Assembly (NCBI GenBank): GCA_029974925.1
Contig: JARKQH010000383.1
Span: forward strand, 1 to 32,302
Direction of reading: 5' to 3'
Source of the DNA: Verrucomicrobiota bacterium
Lineage (GTDB): Bacteria; Verrucomicrobiota; Verrucomicrobiia; Limisphaerales; UBA8199
Length of the DNA: 32,302 nucleotides
A model generated the notes under the pieces. The model ran no database searches and was not told the DNA's origin. It saw only the letters and a program-made list of their open reading frames with translations. Of this stretch, positions 24,786 through 32,302 are shown piece after piece. The position numbers were made by a program, and so were the translations under genes. Within the stretch, counting starts at the first letter, position 1; every line of letters starts with the position of its first letter.

Positions 24786-25437
24786 TCAGGACGTGTTCAA
24801 GCTGATGTGGCAGGCCTTGGCGGCTTGGGCCGCAAAGGTTTCAGACAAGAAGTAGTAGCGCAACGCTTCCAAGAGGCGTTGGGGGATTTTCTTGAGTGCG
24901 CCCCAGAGGGTCAGCACGGTTTTATGGCCGTATTGTTTCGCCAAGGCCCGATGCAGGCTGTTGTGGTGCAACAGTTGCATCAGCAGGTGGCCCAACTGCA
25001 ACAGGTAGTAGTAGGCCTTGGCGTGCTCCCAGTTTTGGCTGAAGACGTGCTCCAGGTTCAAGCCGCTGTTTTTTTGAACGTTGAAGCCCTCGTTTTCGAT
25101 TTTCTGGCGCAGGCGGCCGACTGGGTCGGCGATAGCCATGACCGAGTCCCGGTGGACCGCCAAATTGGTCAGCCAGGCAAAGGTGGTGGTTTGCCCGGTG
25201 GGGGAGGTTTCCTCGCAGAGAATGGCCCCCAGAGTCCAGGCGCGTTTTTCGCTGTCAAGATAGGGGAGTTGCTCCACCCAACGGTAAACGCGGCGAGTTT
25301 GGTCCGGGAGGGTGGTCGTGCGTTTTTGTTCGGGGCGCAGTTTGAGCAGGGCCTGAAACTCCTGCCACAAGTCGGGCGTGCGGCCTGGCTTGAAAGTGAC
25401 CCCGAAGTGCCAGTGATTTTTTTGGCACACCGCGAAA
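24786..25437 (-). pseudogene. transposase, C-terminal fragment
   Basis: An open frame of about 217 codons matches the C-terminal half of a DDE-type transposase (IS4/ISNCY-like group). The fragment begins at about FAVCQKNHWHFGVTFKPG. It includes RQKIENEGFNVQKNSGLNLEHV, which holds the catalytic Glu with flanking Arg and Lys, and ends in LNTS. The N-terminal half with the two catalytic Asp residues is missing; the frame upstream is fused out of register to a different gene at about 25437. No terminal inverted repeats were found, so the fragment is dead. Confidence 0.75.
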
Positions 25438-25905
25438 GCCCGCCCAGCGGCAATAGGCCTCGGCTCCAAACCAGGACAGGTGGACGGCTGGGTGTTGCTC
25501 GAAACCGTGGGCCACGCGGTAGGGGCGGCCGGGTTGGTCGGGGGGAAGAATGCGTTCGAGCGTGGGCGCCCAGCGGGCGAGCTGGGCGGGGCGCGGGCGC
25601 ACGGCGGAGAGAAAGGCGGCGAACTGGGCGTTGGTCAGGGGATGGACGGCCAGGTAATAATCCGGCGCGAAGGCGGTGAACCGGGGCATTTCGTGGAGCA
25701 AGTTGTCCGGATGCGCACCCACGTCCATCGCAGCCGCCGCAACAATCTGTTCGTGGGTCGAGCCCATGATGAACGGGCCGGCGGGGATCAGCCGCAGGAC
25801 GGACCCGTCGCGCGGGTTGGTCCACGTCTCGGGCCACAATGAGGGCGACAACGGTCGCCGCTCGCCGCGGCCCGGGCCGGGTCCGAATTCGTTCCAAGCT
25901 ATCAT
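25438..25905 (-). pseudogene. SUMF1/formylglycine-generating-enzyme-like gene, N-terminal fragment
   Basis: ATG 25905 begins a protein whose middle shows the FGE-sulfatase fold signature: TNPRDGSVLRLIPAGPFIMGS, then PDYYLAVHPLTNAQFAAFL and HLSWFGAEAYCRWAG. In intact proteins WAGKRLPTEAEWE follows. Here homology stops at WAG (about 25438) and the sequence becomes transposase. The catalytic C-terminal half is gone and no remainder is visible on the far side of the transposase. It lies 92 bases downstream of enolase on the same strand, behind a strong hairpin. Confidence 0.75.
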
Positions 25906-25922
25906 CACCGGCGGTTCCGGAA

Positions 25923-25951
25923 GGCGGGCGCGAGGTTGCCCCTCGCGCCCG
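25923..25951 (-). terminator. strong hairpin at the 3' end of the enolase gene
   Basis: GCGGGCGCGAGG (25923-25934) and CCTCGCGCCCGC (25940-25951) form a perfect 12-bp stem with loop TTGCC, 47 bases past the enolase stop. There is no U-tract. It is probably the end of the crcB-to-enolase transcript. Confidence 0.5.
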
Positions 25952-25997
25952 CGTCGCGAGCCCTGGCCGGGGGGGTGTCCCCGGGTGTTGGCGGCGG

Positions 25998-27772
<1,775 letters not shown>

Positions 27773-27780
27773 AACTCACC

Positions 27781-28998
27781 TCATTTGGGGGCCGGCGCCG
27801 CCTGCGCGCCGGCCTTGTGGTTGATTTTGCGTTGGTACAAACGCCCCCAGGCGGTCATGGTGCGGACGGACGGTTGAAAGAACTTCTGGGCGAGGAGGGT
27901 GGGGATAAAGGCGCTGAGGATCACGACCGTGACCAGGATGGAGTATTGTTCCTGGTCAATGATCTTGTTCTGGAGGCCGAAGAGGGCCGAGATGGTGCCG
28001 AAGGTCAGGCCGGTGGACATGAGGAGGGCGGTGTAGTTGGCCTCGCGGGACCGCATGTAAAAATAGCGTGCCAGCGGCCAGACACCCACCAGCTTGGTGG
28101 CCATCTTGACCCCGAGCAGCAGCGCAATCACCCCGACCGCCGCCACCAGCGCGGGCACCGAGACGAACAGGCCGGCCTTGATGAAATAAAACGGCGTGAA
28201 GATGGCGAAGGCGATGCTGCGCATGCGATGCACCAGCGTCTTGTCCCGCAGGAACACCCCCGCGACCACCAGCCCCAGCAAATAGGCCGGCAGAACCGCC
28301 TCGCTCCGCGCGGAGGACGCCAGGCCACCGAGGAAGAACAGGACGAGGAAGAGAAACTTCACCTCCGGTTCGCTGACGCGCGTCGCGCCCAGCCGCGTGA
28401 TGAGGTATTGGGTCCATTTGGGCATGAACCAGAGCATCACGGCGGTCACCACCACAAAGACCACCAGCCAGATGTTGAAATCCGCAAAGAGGATGCCCAG
28501 GGCCAGCACGGTGCCGAAGTCGGTGATGAAACAGGCGGCCAGCAGCATCTTGCCCAGGGCGGTGCCGCTCAAGCCGCCTTCGATCATGACCGCGTAAACC
28601 ACCGCCACTGAAGTGGTCGAGAGGGCGATGCCGGCGATCCACGCCTGGCGCAGGGGCCAGCCCAGGCCATACTGGGCAAAAAACCAGGCCCCCAGGAAGG
28701 GCAGAAGAAAGGACAGCACGCCGATGCTGAGGCTGGCGCGCAAATTCGCGCGCAAGGAGGCCGGGTCAATTTCCGCGCCGGCCAGGAAGGTGAGCACGCC
28801 GCTGCCCAGCATCGCCAGGAACTTGGTCCATTCGGTTTCGTGGAGGAGGGGCGCCTGGCCGGCGGAGTGGAGATTGCCTACGATGACGCCCACCAGGATT
28901 TCGACCAGGGCAACGGAGATGCCCAGCCGGATGGAGACCAGGCTCGCCACCAGGGCCAGCCCCATCCAAAACGCGGCCACAAACCAGATGTTTTCCAT
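27781..28998 (-). CDS. Na+(K+)/H+ antiporter, CPA2/Kef-like
   Basis: The roughly 405-residue protein has about twelve hydrophobic segments of the cation:proton antiporter-2 type. Motifs include GVIVGNLHSAGQAPLL, GVLTFLAGAEIDPASLR, GIALSTTSVAVVYAVM and ACFITDFGTVLALG. The ITD acid pair in the last is where ND/DD ion-binding residues sit in CPA2. It moves cations against protons at the inner membrane. Fluoride entry as HF acidifies the cytosol, which gives a rationale for its place. ATG 28998 was chosen because it starts a hydrophobic helix; an upstream ATG at 29058 would overlap the DUF190 gene. Confidence 0.88.
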   Translation of the reverse strand: MENIWFVAAFWMGLALVASLVSIRLGISVALVEILVGVIVGNLHSAGQAPLLHETEWTKFLAMLGSGVLTFLAGAEIDPASLRANLRASLSIGVLSFLLPFLGAWFFAQYGLGWPLRQAWIAGIALSTTSVAVVYAVMIEGGLSGTALGKMLLAACFITDFGTVLALGILFADFNIWLVVFVVVTAVMLWFMPKWTQYLITRLGATRVSEPEVKFLFLVLFFLGGLASSARSEAVLPAYLLGLVVAGVFLRDKTLVHRMRSIAFAIFTPFYFIKAGLFVSVPALVAAVGVIALLLGVKMATKLVGVWPLARYFYMRSREANYTALLMSTGLTFGTISALFGLQNKIIDQEQYSILVTVVILSAFIPTLLAQKFFQPSVRTMTAWGRLYQRKINHKAGAQAAPAPK

Positions 28999-29011
28999 GG
29001 CTTGGGTGGTC

Positions 29012-29371
29012 TTAGATTTCGGGTGGCTCGGGCGTGTCCGCACTGGCCCGGTAGTCAATGACCTTCACCTTTTCCAAGGTCACCAATCCGCCCTGCATCA
29101 TCTCGTCCAAGATCGGGAGAAAACCCTGAATTTTCTCCTCAGTGTCCACAATTTCAATCACCAGCGGCAGGTCCATCGAGAGGCGGAGGATTTTGGCGGT
29201 GTGGAGGCGGCTGGATTTGCCGAAGCCCATGGGGCCGCGGAGGACGGTGGCGCCGGCCAGGTGCATTTCGCGCGCCTTCAATACGATGGCTTCATAAAGC
29301 GGCTGGTGTTTCCACCGGTCGCTTTCGCCGATGAAAATCCGCAGCAGCATCGCTTCGTGAGGGAGGTGCAT
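29012..29371 (-). CDS. DUF190 family PII-like protein
   Basis: The 119-residue protein has the DUF190 pattern: AMLLRIFIGESDRWKHQPLYEAI, GATVLRGPMGFGKSSRLHT, LPLVIEIVDTEEKI and a C-terminal GLVTLEKVKVIDYRA strand. DUF190 proteins have a PII-like trimeric fold and are frequently encoded next to crcB, suggesting a regulatory partner of the fluoride channel. It starts one base after the crcB stop, so it is almost certainly coexpressed. Confidence 0.93.
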   Translation of the reverse strand: MHLPHEAMLLRIFIGESDRWKHQPLYEAIVLKAREMHLAGATVLRGPMGFGKSSRLHTAKILRLSMDLPLVIEIVDTEEKIQGFLPILDEMMQGGLVTLEKVKVIDYRASADTPEPPEI

Positions 29372-29372
29372 C

Positions 29373-29771
29373 TTACGCTCCTTTCCTGAGGCTCACCGCC
29401 AACCCCAGCGCGTGGCCCAGCCAGACGCCCAGCAGGCAGAACACCACCGAGAGAACCACGTTGGCCCCCGCCCGCAGCCATTCCCCTTCCCCGGCGAGAT
29501 TGAGGGTCTGAAGGCTGAACGAGGAAAAGGTGGTGTAACCGCCGCACACGCCCAGCATGAAGAACTGGCGGACGGAGGCGGGCGCAAAGAAACGCCCTTC
29601 GGGGCCGGTCAGGGTGGCGAAAAGGCCGATGAGAAAAGAACCGGAAACATTGACCACCAGCGTGCCCCAGGGGAAGGTCTGCCCCACGTGGCTGGCGACC
29701 ACCCCCGACACGCCCCACCGGGCGACACCGCCGAGCCCACTACCGACAAAAATCCAGAGTGCGTCAAGCAT
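29373..29771 (-). CDS. crcB: fluoride ion channel CrcB/FluC
   Basis: FluC channels form dual-topology dimers that let fluoride leave the cell. The 132-residue protein has four hydrophobic segments. Signatures are GLGGVARWGVSG near the start, PWGTLVVNVSGSFLIGL (Asn41 in the pore helix) and VCGGYTTFSSFSLQT (Phe82 and Phe85, the 'Phe box' positions, and the Na+ binding break GGYTTFS). GGAG lies seven bases upstream of the ATG and is part of the riboswitch expression platform. It is the first gene of the fluoride operon. Confidence 0.97.
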   Translation of the reverse strand: MLDALWIFVGSGLGGVARWGVSGVVASHVGQTFPWGTLVVNVSGSFLIGLFATLTGPEGRFFAPASVRQFFMLGVCGGYTTFSSFSLQTLNLAGEGEWLRAGANVVLSVVFCLLGVWLGHALGLAVSLRKGA

Positions 29772-29876
29772 AAAATAACTCCACCAGCGCCCGGGCGCCG
29801 GTAGGAGTTATCAGCACTGAACCCGGTTCAGGCGGTTGACTCGCCGTCAAAGGCGAAAGGCAAACCCCATTGCCTG
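29772..29876 (-). ncRNA. fluoride riboswitch (crcB motif) upstream of crcB operon
   Basis: On the minus strand the leader starts GGCAATGGGGTTTGCC (29874-29859), continues with a stem and AACCGCC, then a CTGAAC-CGG-GTTCAG hairpin, and closes with GCTGATAACTCCTACC (29817-29802). These are the conserved elements of the crcB motif. GGGGTT (29868-29863) can pair with AACTCC (29809-29804). The same AACTCC can pair with GGAGTT (29782-29777), which contains crcB's Shine-Dalgarno, extending into the adjacent ACCGGCGC/GCGCTGGT stem. This is a translational ON switch with mutually exclusive pairings. Confidence 0.94.
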
Positions 29877-29881
29877 TTCCC

Positions 29882-29909
29882 ACTTTACCATCGCCGGCCG
29901 CGGCGGCAA
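29882..29909 (-). promoter_or_regulatory. candidate promoter for the crcB operon
   Basis: On the minus strand TTGCCG (29909-29904) and TAAAGT (29887-29882) are 16 bases apart. A start about seven bases past the -10 would be about 29875, at the first base of the riboswitch. The match is weak, but the geometry equals that of the second riboswitch operon. Confidence 0.4.
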
Positions 29910-30055
29910 GACCATTTCCACCGAATCGCGGCCCCAGGTCGGGGCGGGTGGCGGCACGGACGGGGTGACGGTGCCCAGGTGATGATCCCCCGGAAGACAG
30001 AGCCAGGCCGCGAAAAAGGCCGGTTCCGCGGACGGGAGGCGGCAGGGCCCGGGGC

Positions 30056-30400
30056 GTGATCCGGGTCTTTCCGGCCACACCGTGGCGGTGGCACGACGCG
30101 GCTTTCGAATCGCTGCGGGCCGAGGGCGGCCACCGGGTGTCGGCGCGGCGCGAAAACGGCGCCACGACCTGGCTGCGTGTGGTGGCCGGAAAGTCCGGGC
30201 GGGTCCGGATTCGCGACAATTTCGGAGGCCGGACACCGCAGTGGAGCGTGCGCGATGTCAGGAAATCGGGCGCCGATTTCGAGGTTTATCTGCGCAAAGG
30301 CCAGGTGCTGGAAGCGTGGCTGCCGAGGCCGAAATCCCCGCCGCCGGCGCCGGCGAACCCGGCCGTGCCCGTCGTCATCGGGGCTTCACCTGGTGCTTGA
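30056..30400 (+). pseudogene. glycoside hydrolase (GH95-like) C-terminal remnant
   Basis: The frame begins (GTG) IRVFPATPWRWHDAAFESLR and continues AEGGHRVSARRENGATTWLRV, the usual C-terminal beta-domain text of GH95-like alpha-L-fucosidase proteins ('RvFPA-P--W-da-F--LRaeGgf-VSA'). The large catalytic region that should precede it is missing, and the upstream frame is Pro/Arg-rich without homology. A Pro/Ala tail ends the frame, overlapping antisense with the FG-GAP gene. It is likely a decayed fragment; a short hypothetical gene would be the alternative. Confidence 0.5.
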
Positions 30401-31634
30401 ACAGGAAGGTGCCCTTTTTGTTGCCCACGACCACGTCGGGATACTTCGGATTGGTGATGTAACCGGCGGCCACTTGCGTGCCCACGCCGGAATCCGCGTC
30501 AATGAGCTGCGGAATGAACGCGGCCTGGCCCGGCGCCGGACGCGTCAGTTTGAACCAATACAACACGGCCGGCGCATTGGGCTCGGGGTCGCCGCTGGGG
30601 CCATGGGCCCAGAAGCGCTTGCCGGTGACAAAATCCATGAGACCGTCGCGGTCCATGTCCACGAGGTCCAGCGCATGCACCTGGGAAAATTGCACGCCGG
30701 ACGCGTTGGTCGAGGGGTCCTTGTTCAGGATGAGGTGTTCGCGGAAGCTGATGGTGTCGCCCTGACGGGTTTGCTCGTGCCAGACCAGGCCGTAGCCATG
30801 CGCGTTGACACAAGTAATCACATCGTTCAAGCCGTCGCCGTTGACGTCATAGACGAGCATCTGGGCGGCGGCGGGGGCGAAGGCGACCGGGTGACGCTTC
30901 CAGACCGGGTTGCCCTCGCGCGAGGGCGGTTGCTCCCACCAGGCGTCTTTATCAAGCAAATCCATGCGCCCATCGCCATTGATGTCGCCGACCCCCGTCC
31001 CGTGCGAATAGCGCTGGTAGTCGCCTTTGGGGGTGACGGGGCGGAAGGTCCAGGGTTGGGCGGGCTGCGTCCAATCCGCCTCGACGTAGCCGTAGAAGCC
31101 CTTGGAGCAGCAAATCATCTCCGGCTTGCCGTCGCCGGTGACATCGGCAAAGCCGGGGGATTCGTTATCCAGGACGTCAAAGACAACGTGGGCCTGCCAG
31201 TGGCCGGGGCGTCCCTTGGGGTTTTCATACCAGGCCACCTCTTTGCCGGGAAAGCCATAGACCAGGATGTCCAGCCAGCCATCTCCGTTGAAATCCCACG
31301 TGTAGGTCAGGAAATTGTCCGAGTAGGCGTTGTTGGTTCCCAGCGCGCCTTCATAGCCCGGGATCACTTCTTCGGAGCCGTCGGCTTTCTTGCGCTTGAA
31401 GGTGGCGGTGGCGGGGCGGAACTCGTGGCGCCGCTGGTAATCCGGCGCTTCGTACCAGAACGGGCCGGACACGATGTCTATTTTGCCGTCCCGGTTGAAG
31501 TCGCCGAAATGCGCTCCCTCCGCCCAGAACTGGTCGGTCAAGCGCAGTTTGATGAAGGTATGTTCAAGGTCAGCCGCCAAGGCGAGCGACGAACCGGCCG
31601 CCACGACCAGCAAGGACGAAAGGAACTTCAGCAT
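30375..31634 (-). CDS. secreted FG-GAP/VCBS repeat protein
   Basis: The 419-residue protein starts MLKFLSSLLVVAAGSSLALA, a clear signal peptide. It carries six calcium-binding FG-GAP motifs spaced along the chain: DFNRDGKIDIV, DFNGDGWLDIL, DVTGDGKPEMI, DINGDGRMDLL, DVNGDGLNDVI and DMDRDGLMDFV. These define a beta-propeller with integrin-alpha-like repeats and no catalytic domain. The protein is probably periplasmic or extracellular. I used ATG 31634 because it begins the signal peptide. Function is unknown; such proteins are numerous in Planctomycetes and Verrucomicrobia. Confidence 0.9.
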   Translation of the reverse strand: MLKFLSSLLVVAAGSSLALAADLEHTFIKLRLTDQFWAEGAHFGDFNRDGKIDIVSGPFWYEAPDYQRRHEFRPATATFKRKKADGSEEVIPGYEGALGTNNAYSDNFLTYTWDFNGDGWLDILVYGFPGKEVAWYENPKGRPGHWQAHVVFDVLDNESPGFADVTGDGKPEMICCSKGFYGYVEADWTQPAQPWTFRPVTPKGDYQRYSHGTGVGDINGDGRMDLLDKDAWWEQPPSREGNPVWKRHPVAFAPAAAQMLVYDVNGDGLNDVITCVNAHGYGLVWHEQTRQGDTISFREHLILNKDPSTNASGVQFSQVHALDLVDMDRDGLMDFVTGKRFWAHGPSGDPEPNAPAVLYWFKLTRPAPGQAAFIPQLIDADSGVGTQVAAGYITNPKYPDVVVGNKKGTFLFKHQVKPR

Positions 31635-31759
31635 GGTCCCATCCTTCCGGCTTCGCGCCGCTGCGTCAAGGGTGAATCCCTTGGCGCCCGCGGCCGGGCG
31701 CGCTAAGGCGACGGGACGTCGCCGCCCCGAATAGTGGATTGGGGGTGGATCCGACCGCG

Positions 31760-32276
31760 GATGACGTGGATGACACGGACAGGAAAGAGCAAGGGAGAAT
31801 GGCGGCCAAACATGGCACTGTCCCGTCCAAGCGACTTTGCCCGCCACCGGGAGCCCTGTGCGGCGTCTCCCTCATCCGCGAAATCCGCGAAATCCGTGGT
31901 CCCTTCTTTGCCCCTCACGCGTAGGGCATCCTTCCTGGGCTCTGCGCGCCGCAGCTCAGCCTTCAGCCTTCGTGGTAGGAAGCGCAGGCCCGCAGAGCAC
32001 GCAGAAGGACGCAGAAATGGGAGGCGCCGGGCTGCGGCTCAACCCGCACAGAGTACGTTCGCCCGAGGGGGCTCCCTCACTGCCCTTTCCTTCGTCGCCG
32101 TGGTATCGCGAAAGATCGCGATTCATCGGGACTGACGGCTTGTGGAAACTCCGGGATGCCACCACCCCCAACCCCCTCCGCAAGCGGAGGGGGCTGGACG
32201 TTTTGGGGACGGGGGACCGGGGGTGGCGGCCTGGCGGCCTTACCCCCGGCTACTGTCTGAAACCCTTTCAGGGTTT
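31760..32276. repeat. gene-free region with short tandem repeats and hairpins
   Basis: The stretch 31635-32302 has no credible gene. It contains ATGACGTGGATGACACGGA (31760-31778, 9-base period), CGCGAAATCCGCGAAATCC (31879-31897) and spaced CGCAGA units (about 31993-32015). A perfect hairpin, CCCCCTCCGC-AA-GCGGAGGGGG, lies at 32172-32193, and AAACCCT-TTC-AGGGTTT at 32260-32276. The last resembles the CCCTTTCAGGG element of the repeat cluster near the left end. Open frames here are translations of repeats. Confidence 0.7.
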
Positions 32277-32302
32277 TGAAGACGGGTTGGAGAAGGCCAG
32301 GG

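Noticed and set aside
31734-32135. 133-codon + frame at the right end
   Set aside because: It is translation of short intergenic repeats with no protein-like pattern.

Overview
The window is GC-rich and gene-dense. It probably comes from a member of the Verrucomicrobiota (Limisphaerales/Pedosphaera-like). I infer this from the secreted beta-rich proteins, the FG-GAP protein, a DUF4914 PEPCK-like protein and the short palindromic and tandem repeats between genes. No rRNA or phylogenetic marker is present to prove it.

Left part (1-8700). The window opens in the last codons of an Eco57I/MmeI-type DNA methyltransferase, followed by an overlapping nucleotidyltransferase and a 54-residue protein. 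A decayed second copy of a methyltransferase tail follows and runs straight into a field of GC-rich hairpin repeats (824-1310). Next is a minus-strand PerR/Fur-like regulator-sufB-sufC operon with a PerR-type box at its head but no sufD or sufS behind it. A tract of tandem short repeats (4280-4540) separates it from purH. A secreted beta-rich protein and tRNA-Leu(TAA) close the section.

Middle part (8700-20900). This holds a membrane protein with eight clustered cysteines, a small Cys/coiled-coil protein, a PLP decarboxylase, a DUF2007-like protein and a secreted Bcp-type peroxiredoxin. A small envelope group follows (Dpm1-like glycosyltransferase, polysaccharide deacetylase, SAM methyltransferase), then a DUF423 protein and a dipeptide epimerase. 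A minus-strand run of kinase-like protein, HPF-like protein and DUF4914 protein diverges from a NhaR-like LysR regulator.

Right part (20900-29880) is the most interesting region. Two fluoride riboswitches (crcB motif) lie on the minus strand about 5.3 kb apart. The first precedes crcB/fluC-DUF190-Na+/H+ antiporter-uspA-enolase, a textbook fluoride-resistance operon that includes the fluoride-sensitive target enolase. The second precedes metallophosphoesterase-dynamin-like GTPase-MFS transporter. That gene set is unexpected, and the riboswitch predicts it is a fluoride-stress module. In both leaders the 3' strand of the aptamer can pair either with the aptamer's 5' strand or with the sequence just before the start codon, which suggests fluoride-activated translation. 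Between the two operons lie a formylglycine-generating-enzyme-like gene cut short and a C-terminal transposase fragment.

The right end (29880-32302) holds a glycoside-hydrolase C-terminal remnant, a secreted FG-GAP repeat protein, and about 670 bases of gene-free DNA with short tandem repeats and hairpins.
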